A program made the position numbers and the translations under genes. Positions 37,266 to 48,960 of a stretch of DNA of 64,000 nucleotides are shown piece by piece. Position 1 is the first letter of the stretch. Each line of letters opens with the position of its first letter. Below the pieces are notes generated by a model. The model saw only the letters and a list, made by a program, of their open reading frames with translations. It was not told the origin of the DNA and did no database searches. The stretch comes from Adiantum capillus-veneris. Taxonomy: Eukaryota; Streptophyta; Polypodiopsida; Polypodiales; Pteridaceae. The stretch is taken from NCBI GenBank assembly GCA_014529385.2, contig CM043949.1:107428054-107492053 (forward strand), written 5' to 3'.

Positions 37266-38460
37266 ATGCGCACTAGGTCGCAGGGTCCTCCTGACTACCC
37301 TGTTGTTAAAATTGTGGGGAGACGACGGTGGCGAGGCGGTCCGGATGACTTTGTTTTCTCTACACCTCAGGCAGAGGAACATGTGTCTCCGTCGCCAAGC
37401 CCGGTGCATGGTCGGCGTATTCGACGGACGTGGCGTACTCCACGTAGTCAGTCATGTCCTCTTGCCATGTGCTCTCCCTCACCCACTCATGTTGCGCCAC
37501 CACCGACTCCGGTAAGTAGTCCCGGGGTTTGACCACCATCGTCCCCACCTCCTATTATTCAAGAGCTTTTTTCAGGAGGGGGTACAGTTGGGCAAGGGAC
37601 TATGGCACAGCTAATGGCGGGTGGTCAGATTAAATATAGTCGGTCCCTCAACATTTGGAAAAGATTCGGACATTACGTCAAAAGTCGTTGCCAGTGGAGG
37701 ATTATGCTGCAAAGTTTCGGATGCTTTTGCAACGGGTACCTCAGGCACAACGGCCAGCAGCCGAGGTGTTAAATGATTATTTTCTACGAGGACTCAATAA
37801 GGATCTCAGTGCTGTTATGGCAACAATAGATAAGGTAACCACTCCACTGGATAATGTGATTGCAAGGGCTATTGTCGCACGAGAGGCTTTAGAGAATAGG
37901 AATCACCAAAGAAATCAAAGAAAAAGCATCGCAAGAAATCTCATCATAAATCTCAGGCAAGTGGCAGTGATAGTTCGGAGTCGGAGAGTGTAGACTCAGA
38001 ATCTTCAGATTCAGGCAACAGTGGTTCGGTGAAAGAATCGGAGGAAGCACCTAGGAAAAAATTCCAGCATCAAGGGAAAGGTGTTCCATCCGGATCGATG
38101 GAATATTCTGTGGTGGTTAAAAGTCTGAAGGAACTGATGTACTCTGTGTTGAAATCCGGGACATGCCGCTCAAGAGTGTGCAATGAATTAGAAATGGTGT
38201 GCAATTTGCACAGCCAACACTCATAATACAGTGGAATGTTATTACAATGGACGTGGCCGTAGGAGTCTGGATTCTTCTACATGGTAGTCACAACAGTCAG
38301 GGCATGGACAAGAGCCTACGGTGGCAATGGCTCATGCTCATGCATCAGAGGCGCCTTTTCAAGGTCAAGCCGGGGGACGGGGTCAAGGAGGGGGTCGTGG
38401 TCGTGGAAGAGGTGGCCGAGATCCTAATCGACCCAAGACTGTGTTCAATAAATGTTGGTG
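37266..38460 (+). pseudogene. Unrelated gypsy gag fragment inside Gypsy-A
   Basis: It starts at ATG 37,266 (MRTRSQGPPDYPVVK) and then passes through three registers. 37,655-37,993 is a Retrotrans_gag core (LRQKSLPVEDYAAKFRMLLQRVP, NDYFLRGLNKDLSAVM). About 38,350-38,430 encodes a Gly/Arg-rich stretch (GGRGQGGGRGRGRGG) of RNA-binding type. It is GC-richer than its surroundings and does not resemble the Gypsy-A gag. It may be a nested element remnant or captured sequence. No LTRs of its own were recognised. Confidence 0.7.
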
Positions 38461-38479
38461 CCTATTCCCACTGATGTGT

Positions 38480-39758
38480 CTTCTAGAGGTATTCCTTGTG
38501 TTTTCTAGTGTGTATAGGAATGCATTGCCATTGTTAGGATTTTGAAATTCATAGAATCTTTCTCTCGTTCACTCTTCAAATCGAGCGTGATCATCAACAC
38601 GAATAGGTGTTTCTTGTCCATTAGCACTACCCCTTGTCTTTTTTTTAGCATCCATGTTTGTCTGCTTTAATGTGATTGGTAGCACAATATTCATCGCATT
38701 TTCTTAGATTAAACATTAGACTCTATATAATTTTCTGTCATAATCCCTTGTCTAGCTTTAAGAATCAAGCAGTCGTTTGGCTAAGCTAGTTTGACCAAGT
38801 TAGGCGTTAGAGATCTTCTCTTAATACCATGGGGAATGCCTTTCTAATAACCAATGGTTACTTTAGGTTTTTAATCCAATTTAGGCAGCATTGTGTGCAA
38901 TGTACTAGGGCTTTCTAGTGAGCTTAGTCCTTATTGACCTTTAGCTTAAGTATTGTAAAGGGAGTTTACTAGTGTGATAAGCTTAGAGAGGGTAACACTG
39001 TCTTATGACCCCCCAAGAGTTATAAAATTGAAATGCTGAAAACGAACCGAAAAAAATTTAAAAATAAAAATCAAAAGTGCCACAATGTAAAATCTTAAGC
39101 TAGAAGTGAAATCCTAGCTTGATTTGGTACTCCACTTCCATGTATTACCTATGGTACTAGAGCCCTAAATGTTCCCAGTGTGGGCGCTTTTCCTTGAAAA
39201 GCAAAACACCTAAAGCATACAAAATAAGCACACGCATCAAAATTGAATCAATGTGAAAAAACTTTATGGGGTCAAAGAAAAAAAAAAAGTCAGACGATGA
39301 TTTCGTGAGCAATTCCTTTTATCGTAGCTTAACTACAAGGTCTTCTAGGTATAACCTCTAGTCAGCCCTCGAACATGAAGTACTTTGCTCTCGCAATTAA
39401 ACAACTTAAATGACCAGAGAAAATTGAGAAGCTTGCTCTTGGTATTAATACTTGACCTCTAGTGCCTCTCGACCGTTAAATTAGCGACCCCGGACTTGGT
39501 TAGTTTTTTACCTTTACAATTGCTTATGCGTTTGATTATATTACAGTTTAATGTTTTATTGCTAACAAATTATACAATATTCTACCAATCAATTTGTGTG
39601 CCTACAATTGCATATGCTTTTTAATTGTATATGAGAATGCAATTACTGTGCCAATTTTAGTCGATTTTGCAAGTGATTGAAAGGACATTGAATCTTGGAT
39701 GCTCTTCCACCTCGACAAATAAGCTTCATCTTAATAGCTTCTGAGGACGGAATCTACA
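38480..39758. other. Gypsy-A internal non-coding part
   Basis: AT-rich, stop-dense sequence without recognisable domains, leading to the polypurine tract. Confidence 0.6.
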
Positions 39759-40070
39759 TTAGGAAGGGTGGCATGTTGACCCTCACGGAAACCCTATCAC
39801 CTTCAACAGACAACTTATTATTTATTTGATTGAGTCATGGACCAGGCTTGTCGGTCCAATAGGTGTGTAGGTGATCGACAATGCGAGGTGCACCACTTAT
39901 CTTATTTTTATAGTACTTTTGCAACGACCGAACACTGTGGGCTCCCATGTTTGAATGGGTCAAACTCTTATAGAAGGTCCATTTGACCTAAAAATCCTCA
40001 TTCTGTGAGGTGCAAGCTAAGAGGTGCTCTTGATCCATCTTTGTCTCCTTCGTGTGCTCACGTGTGTATG

Positions 40071-40115
<45 letters not shown>

Positions 40116-40341
40116 ATTGTGGCGGCATCGATGGCGATGAGGCGGTTGAGCGTGGCATCGACGACAACTCCTTCTTCTTCGTAGCACAGGATCCTTCACG
40201 ATGAAAGCATTGAGCGATAAGTGACACACCATTGTTTCTTTGAGTTTGTGAGGATTGTCTAGTTGTGTGTTTGCAGCCTTTCGAAGCTTGCACACAGTGC
40301 GCAGGCAAGTTCCCAACCTGACACGTGCGGCAAAGTGCACA
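39759..40341 (+). repeat. Gypsy-A polypurine tract and 3' LTR
   Basis: TTAGGAAGGGTGGCA precedes TGTTGACC at 39,774. The LTR is 568 bp and contains a GA tract at 40,074-40,114, at the same place as in the 5' LTR but of different length. Confidence 0.92.
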
Positions 40342-41640
40342 CAAGACCTTCATAAAATTTTAAAAATTAGGTACCTTGGGTCTTGTGTAGGCTAATTATA
40401 GAGCACTTCATAAACAGATATACTTGGTTTCAAAAGTGACCCATTTAGAAAATTTGGTCCTCTAAGTGCTAAAATAAGAGAATTTTGCCCCTATATGTGC
40501 CTAGCCTAGAGAGCTACCTAATTTGACGCAAATAGGTCCAAAGTATTTGCAAAGATTCACATTGGAAACTTTTGGTATTGGGCACACCAATAAGTCAAGA
40601 AAGGTGCCATAGATGGTAACACATAAGTAAAACACTTGGCTTCAAAAAGTGTCCAACTTGAGAGAATATTGCTATTAAATGTAACTAATTTCAGAGCACT
40701 TTGTTATCTCAACAAAAGTATCCAAGCCCGTACTCAATTTGGTAATGTGTGGCAGTAGAGTACTAGATTCAGACATGTTCATTGTAGCATACCACCTAGG
40801 GACAAAAAAATGCCAAAACTTTTGGTATTGTATACGATATCTTCTATATGGAACCTAGTAAAACAAGGAAAGAAGGATACCTGAGAGTTATTTAGCAAAT
40901 GTACCGGATATTTCACAAAACTCTTTTCTTCAATTCTCATTTTGCATACGTCCTTGATGTTTGAAGTCTATTTGTCTATATCTTTTTACACTTGGTAGAT
41001 GGTGGGGATGAGTCGTCACAAAGAATTTTGAAAGAGTCCAGTGCGCCAAGTGTTACCAAGTAAACTCGTTCATTACAATCATCGGATGCTATACCTGTTC
41101 ACATATGTCATCGACCGTTGCCCACATATCATGCACGTAGACTAATGTTGTAGCCCATTCCTTCCTCGTGGTATTATAAAATATAGATGTCTTCACTCCT
41201 ATATGAGTGTGTATGTTTTATCCAATTCATTCAGTTTCAGAGAGGTGCATATCACATTCATAGTAATTTGGCATGTATAACACCTCTGTTGATCCTCACG
41301 GTTTAGCAAAGAGGTAAATACATACATTTCATCTTCCATACCAAAAACAAAAAAAAAAACCCTAAAATAGGGCTTATTTGGAGCCTTTTATGAAAGAAGT
41401 TTTTTTATAAGAATAGTGCAATTGTGACATTGTTCCACATTTTTTAGCTCACTCAAGCCAATTCCCATTATAAAGATTTCAACCAAGCTTTTTGAGATAT
41501 TTAGTCAATGCTAAAATCTTAAAAGAGGTGAATAGATACATTTCATTATCCGTACAAAAAAAAAGACGCTACGAAAGGGACTTATTTTGTGAGCTATTAT
41601 TTATAAAAACTAAAAGATTTTTATAATATTCAAGAGCTTT
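40342..41640 (+). repeat. Degenerate satellite-like array, right flank
   Basis: CCTAATTTGACGCAAATAGG at 40,528 matches the left-flank unit CCTAATTTGATGCAAATAG at 29,012. Further on, AGGTAAATACATACATTTCATC...GGGCTTATTT (41,310-41,382) recurs in diverged form at 41,525-41,592. No gene is seen. Confidence 0.6.
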
Positions 41641-43060
41641 ATTCTATAGTAGTGCAATGTTTTGGGTGGATGAAATTTTCAGTGGCTCTGAAGATGAGTG
41701 CTTTGTGGCCATGAATGTTTCCATAAGCTCGAAACAATTCTTTGGACCTATCAGGTATAGTAATTGCATAAATATTTGGAACAAGTCCTACTATAGTTTT
41801 GGCCTTTTTGGAGGAAGGTTCCTTAGGAGATTTATCCGCTTTGTGTGGACAAACATAGAAAGAATATACTATAACAATCAAAGCACCTACCTTCTTGCCG
41901 AAAAGTTTCTTGTTACGAGTAGTAAAGCAAGGTCGTGCATGCAAAGTCGAAGTGTCACAAGAATCGTTGGAACAAGAATGTTGTGTTCAAAGATTTTCTT
42001 TAGGAGTAGGTTCATCTTTAGCCATAAATTCAAGTTCTCTTGTTTGTTTATAACAAACAACATCATATTCCACAAGCTCATGCAAAGTCGAAGTGTCACA
42101 AGAATCGTTGGAATTAGAATGTTGTGTTCAATGATTTTTTCTTTAGGAGTAGGTTCATCTTTAGCGATAAATTCAAGTTCTCTTCATTTGTTTATAACAA
42201 ACAACATCATGTTCCACAAGCTCTTGTATGGTGGAGACTTGCTTGGATAGACAATATTCTTGAAGCGGAGATGCGTTAAATATTTTGACGAAAGAGATGG
42301 GAAGATAGATATCCATAAATTTTAGCTTCTAATCTTCCATAGTTCTATGGACAACATTTTCAAGTTACCCCATTTTGCTCAAAGTTGTACTTCAAATAAG
42401 GAGGTCACATAACCTCGAGCTAAAATTCTCTTGAAAGCTTGCCAAGTCCTTGGAGGATGAGGCTTTGTTAATAAAGAACTCCACCGCTGCATAGCATTGT
42501 CTTTACGGAAAGCGATTGCTCAAGATACTTTTATTCTTTTGTGTAGCTCCCTAGTGGATAGACATTGCAAAACTGCTAAAGAAATCGCATTGCTTTCTTT
42601 TGACCTTTCATTCCCAAAAACTGAAAAGTTTATCCTTAAGTCCACTATCCTTGAAGTCCTTAGGTTGAGACATTGTAGGTCCCCAAGGTGGATAATATGG
42701 ATACACATAAGGATTCAAATTGGGAAAAACAAGAGGTAGTGGAGATGGTGGTGGCAATAGTGGCGCAAATGTGGTGCAAAATTAGGTGTTGCAACAGTCT
42801 ATAAAAAAAACTCCTCAAGTTGAAGAGAACCTTCTATGGACTATCAAGAAGAAGATCTTGCACTGTCTTGTGCCAAAGGAGGGGAAGCCTTGAGGCATTA
42901 ATGGTAGAAGCATGTAATGCAAGAATAGTTGGAAGTTCTATAGGATATACAAATTCTGTCAAGGATGTCACAAAGTTCATCAATGGGAAACTCCACGTAC
43001 TTGTTGCTGGAATCCAAAAATGCCTTCTTTTCTACTCTGATAGGACCGATTAGCTTATCA
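41639..43060 (-). pseudogene. Minus-strand gypsy gag-protease remnant
   Basis: Read on the minus strand in shifting frames: a gag block near 42,420-42,520 (AMQRWSSLLTKPHPPRTWQAFK), which fits the conserved W-rich end of gypsy gag; then an acidic linker; then at 41,639-41,944 a segment ending in a retropepsin-like ALIF...ENFIHPKHC, in which the expected catalytic D-S/T-G is lost. The 197-codon plus-strand frame over this region is its antisense shadow. Confidence 0.55.
41939..42222 (-). repeat. 141-bp tandem duplication in the gag linker
   Basis: ATGCAAAGTCGAAGTGTCAC at 41,939 recurs at 42,080 with a few changes. Each unit runs to CACAAGCTC. Confidence 0.92.
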
Positions 43061-44060
43061 ACACAACAAACAACTGAAGTCTACGATACCACTATAATCA
43101 AACGGCACTTGTTGTTGATGAGTTTTAGGTGTTCCTAAAAGGTAGTTAAGGCAGATTTATTGTAGTTTAGAGTGTCAACAATTCACTAAACTTTAATTTG
43201 GTGATTGATTACTCTTTAAAGGATCTTGGAAGAGGCACCATCCAACTAGATATAGAATAATTTTATAATATTTTATTATATCCTTAGATACATGTGCAAT
43301 CCCTTCCTTTTGAGTCATGACTACTAGCAAGCTACACAAAGCGTCCATGATCATGACATGTGAAACCCTACCATGGCTCCAGTCTCTTATGTTGATCATG
43401 TCTATTGTAATCTCCATAACCATCTCTTCTGTGACTTTGCCATCAAGTTTGCTTCTGCTATAATGTCCACGATCACCACTACTTTTGTGTTGGTCTTCTT
43501 CTTTCAACTTAGCCTAAAACATAGCCTCATGCTAAAGATCTTTTGCAGATCCCTATTGCTCCGTCTTCCATCAGGACATGAAGCCCACGCGTATCTAGTG
43601 TCCACTGCATGAACAACTTTTGATACATGTGTCTCTAAAGTAACCCATTATTCTGGAGCTTCGTTTGTATTCTAGTGACTTGATGTAAATCCTTCTTCTA
43701 AGCACATTCTCTTAGTCTCGTCAAAATAGAAACATTGTTGCTTTTGACGACTCATCACGATTTTCTTTCTTGTGTAGTGAGCAAGACCCAACACAAAGTC
43801 TATGCCACCTCTCTTGTGCGCACAATATTGGTCACAGTAAATTCAAATCTATATAGAGACTCTTACATAATACATAAATCAAGAACCAAAATATATTCTT
43901 AATTTGGTTTAATTAGCTAACTTTAACATATATTTCATGAAATTTTTAACTAATTATCATCCAAAATTGCTTTTTGAAAAAAACAAAATTCGGGGCAAGA
44001 GCTCACTGAACATCTGTGTGCACACAAATGATCAAGGGGCTCCTGCTGGACTCATACCTT
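43061..44060. other. No gene seen
   Basis: Short open frames on both strands; the 104-codon one at 43,193-43,507 (minus) has no recognisable domain. It may be more TE debris. Confidence 0.4.
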
Positions 44061-44064
44061 CCAA

Positions 44065-44181
44065 TGGAGCTTTTGCATCAGAAAAAAAGGGGGGAAGCGA
44101 GAGCCTCCCAATCATCCACGTGCGTATGGACGATGGGAAGACTCTGGCTTCCCCCTGTTTTGCCCTAATGCAAAAGCTCCA
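44065..44181. ncRNA. Foldback hairpin, possible MIRNA-type precursor
   Basis: The left arm, starting TGGAGCTTTTGCAT at 44,065, pairs with the right arm ending ATGCAAAAGCTCCA at 44,181. The inner part GGGGGAAGC-AGAG-CTTCCCA-TC-TCCA-type pairing continues to a loop near 44,118-44,125. Arms are ~56 bp with about a dozen mismatches or bulges. I could not match either arm to a miRNA family I know. It could also be a small foldback transposon. Confidence 0.45.
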
Positions 44182-44213
44182 AAGCCATGCCGGTTGTTAA
44201 ATTATCCTATGCA

Positions 44214-45894
44214 TGATTTGAAATTGTTATCTATCATACATGCTCTTTAATTATGGCAGAATTATCTTCTTGGAAGGCGATTTGAATTACACATAGATCA
44301 TAAGAGCCTCAAGTGGATTTATACTCAGCCTGACCTTAATATACAAAAACAAAGATGGAGAGAACTATTATGCGAATATAGTTTTGGGATTGAATATAAA
44401 GCATGGAAGGAAAACTTAGTGGCTGATACTTTAAGCATACAGTAGTGGCTATTACAACCTGTACTACCTCTTTGATTGACCTTATTTTGGGGGTATAGCG
44501 TCGGGTTTATTTTACAAAAATATTTGGTATCTATTGAACTTGCCTAATCGCACAAAGAAGAAAGAGAAGGAAATGAAAGACTTTCATGTTGAAGACAATA
44601 ATCTCTACTTCAATAGCCGTCTTTGTACTCCAAATGACGATGGAATCAAACTTCAAATATTACAAGAAGCTCACAATATACCTACTACAAGACATCCGGG
44701 TTACATTAAAACTTATGTTGTTGTAAGGAAAAGTTTCTTTTGGCCAAGATTAAAGCACGATGTGTCAATCTATGTTATAAGATGCTTGACCTATCAAGGA
44801 ATTAAAGGTGAGCAAATTTGATACCTTGGTAAGCTTCATCTAATTGATGTACCACAAATGAAATGGAAATGCATATCCATAGATTTCATTACAACACTTA
44901 GGATATAATTTTATTTTTGTGGTTGTTGATATCTTACAAAAATGACTCATTTGTTCCCCATAAAGAAAACATTTACAGCTAAAGATATAACTCAACTTTT
45001 CAAGAAAGGTGTCTTTATGTATCACAATTTACCTTGTCGCATAATTTTGGATCGTGATGCAAAGTTTACTTCAAATTGTTGGAAAGATTTATTCTCAACC
45101 ACAAGAATCCAATTGGCCTTTAGTACTACTTATCATCCTCAAATTGATGGGCATATAAAGAGAATCAATCAATTCATTGAGGATATGCTATGAGCTTATT
45201 GTATGCATGAATAGAGTAATTGAACAAGATATTTGTATTTGGTTAAATTTGCACATAACTCTTTATTTAAACGTACAATTGGATATCTTATTTTCAAGCA
45301 TTATATGGACAAGAGTGTTTTACTCCATTAAAGTGGACAAATCCACTCATAAGAGCATCAAAAGATATGTTCAATGAGATGCAATTGTAAATGGACCTCA
45401 TATGACAAGATATAAAGACTGTTCAAGATAAACACAAAAGTTATGCTAATCGTAAACAATCTATTCAACCCCTTGAAGAAGGGGATATGGTATTTTGAAG
45501 AGTGAGACCCAAACATAGTTCTTTATCAATGGGTAAGTGCAAGAGGCTTAGTGCAAGATATTCTGGACCTTTTGTCATCATAGAAAGAATCAATGGTCAA
45601 GTTTACAGACTTTGTTACCACCACATGTCAAGGTATATGATGTTTTCCACATCAGCTTGCTTAAAATGTATGTACCCAATCCAAATCATATTCTTGACGA
45701 TTTTTTGTTATCTACTTCCAGTGACATAAATTTTGAAGTACATCCTAAATGTATTCTTCAAAGTAGAAATAAACCTCTTTGTAACTGGACCATCACGGAA
45801 TACCTTGTCAAATGGTCAACTTATCGTGAAAAGGATGCTACTTGGGAACATGATAATGTATTAAGACTTATTTATCCAGACTTCCTGTTGACGT
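44214..45894 (+). pseudogene. Chromovirus (Ty3/gypsy) RNase H-integrase-chromodomain fragment
   Basis: In order: RNase H (LHIDHKSLKWIYTQPDL, QRWRELLCEYSFGIEYK), an integrase zinc-binding region (HPGYIKTYVVVRKSFFWPRLKHD), the integrase core (MKWKCISIDFITT, RIILDRDAKFTSNCWKDLF, AFSTTYHPQIDGH), and a C-terminal chromodomain (EYLVKWSTYREKDATWE, to a TGA at 45,894). Stops and at least three frameshifts are present. The integrase inserts cDNA and the chromodomain steers it to marked chromatin. Everything 5' of RNase H is missing. The zinc region lacks a clean HHCC set. Confidence 0.88.
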
Positions 45895-45927
45895 GAGGAC
45901 ACCTCAAATTTTTCAACTATGAAGGGA

Positions 45928-46951
45928 TGTAAGATCCCCAATTTTCACATCTCTTTTAAAACTGAGAAAAATAGATTTAATGTCCACTTCTTAAAATTTT
46001 GGTTTAGAATGCTCATTCGACAATATTGTAAAGTTTTAAAATTTAAAAAAAGGTCATTTTCATGTTCTAGTAGATTAGACAGATGTTTGTTTCAATTTTG
46101 AATTCTTTTAATTATTTTTAGCTTTTTCATGATTTTTGTGCTTTTTCATAAAAGGAGGATCGAAGGCTATCTACAAATCCCCGTATGGTATGGTTTTCAT
46201 CTTATTTTTATCTTTTTGTGATTTTTTAATGCTTTTTAGTGAAAAATGAGTCTCTGTTTTCTTGTTCGGATGGACAAGAGAAACTTGTGGTTTAATTTTT
46301 TTTTCTTTTTATGCTAGTTTTAGTTTTTCCATGCTTGTTTCATCATGTTTAGCACGTTGATTTATACACACGGTGTGTTTATGATCACGTAGATGCATAA
46401 AAAGAGCTTTTCGTTTCACGTCATGTAGACGGTAGGGACATTGCTTTGGTTGTATCTCCTAAATCGCTATGGATCAAGTCCAAATCTTTGAATCAGAGTT
46501 TAAACAGATCATTTAGAACATTTTCCCTTATGTGTGTCACATGAAAATTTTGCACGAGTAAATAATTATGGCTAAAATATAGCTCGTTGTCCAATGCACT
46601 TGGTCAATAATTTGGACCCCAAGCTCCCTAGAGAACTATTATATAGATTCATCTTGGATTGGATTTTGAAGTGGTTTTGACGATTTATAGTTTACAACCT
46701 GAGTGCTTGGAAAATATTGTTTATGCATATGCAAAGATTCTATTTTGACTGGACTCCTTAGATGAAAGGGTGGATGACCTGGGGCTTTCTATATTGGGGG
46801 TGTTGCCTAGATTTTCTTCTTTCTGTTAGGCTTATCTACACAATTAGTGCATCAAGGGTTGAATGACCTACATGGCTAATACATCAAGGAAATTTCCTTG
46901 GATTTGTCTAAATACACGATGTTGGGCACTGAAGAGAAAGGGTGCCTAAAA
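45928..46951 (+). other. Possible chromovirus 3' LTR start; otherwise no gene
   Basis: GAAGGGA followed by TGTAAGATCCCCAATTTTC at 45,928 looks like a polypurine tract and LTR start placed just after the chromodomain stop. No matching partner LTR occurs in the window, so the far end cannot be set. The rest is AT-rich and non-coding. Confidence 0.35.
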
Positions 46952-46999
46952 TGAAGGTGCCACGGGAAGCGTGTGTGAGTGCAAGTGCGAGAGCCGAGA

Positions 47000-47083
<84 letters not shown>

Positions 47084-47228
47084 ACTGTTGGGTGGAGCGC
47101 ACAACAATGTTATCCTTTTTTGCAGCTCCTTATTCACTTTGTATTTAAGAATAAGTGTATATGTGGTTAAGTTAGTAGATGGGTTGGTAGTAAGTGGGAT
47201 GTCCGGCCAGTTGGCCTGGATCCCAACA
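46952..47228 (-). repeat. Copia-3 3' LTR
   Basis: On the minus strand TGTTGGGATCC (47,228) to CACCTTCA (46,952), 277 bp. The GA tract at 47,002-47,080 lies ~60 bp downstream of a weak TATA-like TTAAATACAAA. Confidence 0.88.
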
Positions 47229-47297
47229 AACTCCTACTTGAGGGCCAACGTACCCCAAGTGACCTGGTATGTACAATCGTGAAGCAATCTAATGGCT

Positions 47298-47868
47298 TCA
47301 ACCTATACCCATCAACTCACTGCAATGTGTAAACTGCTCCAAAGCTAAGACTTTCGTCAAAGCATCTGTTGGGTTGTCGGCAGTGTGTACCTTGACCAAA
47401 TCAATGAGCTTTTTGGCCAAGAAATCTCTCACGAGATGATACCTGACTTCAATGTGTTTTGATTTGGAGTGAAACACGGGATTCCTTGCCAATGAAAGAG
47501 AACTCTGACTATCAAAATATATCACTAGAGTCTCATCAATGCCAAGATTTTTGACCAAGCAAGATAATCATACACCCTCTTTACTTGCATCCGACATAGC
47601 CAGACGTCCATCTCCTATTGTCGGCACAAACCACATAGTCTGCATCTGCATAACCCACGATGGATGCATCACTATTTTCGAAGCATAAACACCTGCCGAC
47701 CGTACCTTTGAGGTACCTAAGAATGTGCTTCACTTCTTCCCAATGCTTGCTGCCAATATTTTCCATATATCGGCTCACCACTCCCACTGTAAAAGCAATG
47801 TTTGGCCTTGTGGCCACCATAGCATACATGAGACTGCCCACTAACAAAGAATATGGTCCCTTATCCAT
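47298..47868 (-). pseudogene. Copia-3 RNase H region
   Basis: Two registers: 47,868-47,581 (YSLLVGSLMYAMVATRPNIAF, HILRYLKGTVG, GYADADYV) and 47,558-47,298 (VIYFDSQSSLSLARNPVFHSK, KHIEVRYHLVRDFL). They form the copia RNase H and its C-terminus, with a break near 47,570. Confidence 0.9.
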
Positions 47869-48942
47869 TTCTGCTCGCTCAACATCAAATTTGAAGCATC
47901 TTCCTTACTGAGTTTCAAGAATGCCAACATTGGGGTAGTCAATGCTTTCCCCCCTACATATTGAAACGCTACAAAACTTCTCAATGTATGTTTCTTGAGA
48001 TAACTCAAGAATACGACGTTTGGAATCTCTTTTGATTCACATGCCAAAAAAGTGTGTAGTATCCCCCAAACAGCTATAAGCATGTCATCAACATATAGAA
48101 CTAGAATGATCATTGAGCCATCATCTAGCTTTCTCGTGTACAAGCAGTGATCCTCTTTGCTCCTTTTATGCCCTTGAGACCTCATACATGGATCAAATTT
48201 ATGATACCATTGCCTTGGACCCTACTTTAAGCCATAAAGTGCCTTTTTGAGCTTACATACTAGCTCCTCACGAGATGCGTCTCCCTGAAAAAACCCTTTA
48301 GGCTGCTGCATGTAAACATCCTCATCTAGATCCCCGTGAAGAAATGCTATCTTCACATCCATTTGGACGAGTTCCATGTCCTCAATCGCTACAAGACCAA
48401 GTACGGTTCCAAGCATTTTCATCTTGACCACAAACGAGAAGATTTCATCAAAATGGACTCCCTTTTGCTGTTTGAACCCTTTGGCTACAAGTCTAGCCTT
48501 GTACTTTGGATTTGGATCACTCGAGGTAAACTTCTTCTTGTAAACCCATTTGCAAGGTAAAGCTTTCACATCATTTGGCAGTTCTACCAAGTTCCAAGTA
48601 TCATTAGCCAGAATCGAGTTACTCAGATTCCATAGCCTGCTCCCACTTCACCACATCATCCGTCATCATGGATTCTTGGTAGCAGCTTAGCTCACCGCAA
48701 TCGGTCAACATGATGTAATCAAGACCTCGCTCGATACGTGCAAGTGGACGAGAGACTCTAGTAGACCATCTCACTCCTTGACCATTTCTATCCGCTCCCT
48801 CTAGAGCATTGCTAGTGGAAGGTACATCACTAGCCCGCTGAATTGATTTCACTGTCTCTGAGGCAACATCCTCAAAAATGACTCTCCAAACCTCTATTTC
48901 CTTGATAGGTTGTTTATGCATCTTCAATTCATTGAAGAGCAC
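47841..48942 (-). pseudogene. Copia-3 reverse transcriptase region
   Basis: 48,942-48,619 is the integrase-RT linker. 48,590-48,222 carries CKWVYKKKF, YKARLVAKGFKQQKG, MDVKIAFLHGDLDEDVYMQQPKGF and KLKKALYGLK. 48,185-47,841 carries the catalytic LYVDDMLI. Frameshifts separate the three parts. After YVDDML the sequence shows a short scrambled stretch. Confidence 0.92.
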
Positions 48943-48960
48943 ATTTGAACTATGGATGAC

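Larger units (their letters stand above)
29202..40341 (+). mobile_element. Gypsy-A: 11.1 kb LTR retrotransposon lacking RT and integrase
   Basis: LTRs at 29,202-29,779 and 39,774-40,341 (TGTTAACC/TGTTGACC...GCACA) flank an Athila/Tat-type primer site, a long gag, a protease-like segment and several kb without pol. The flanking target duplication is CAAGG (29,197-29,201) and CAAGA (40,342-40,346), one substitution apart. No RT, RNase H or integrase motif was found between 35.4 and 39.77 kb. The element is therefore a non-autonomous derivative. It interrupts a satellite-like array whose sequence resumes across the join. Confidence 0.92.

Noticed and set aside
41657-42250. 197-codon plus-strand open frame with an internal repeat
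   Set aside because: The repeat is the 141-bp tandem duplication, and the minus strand carries recognisable gag-protease sequence. The plus frame is its antisense shadow.
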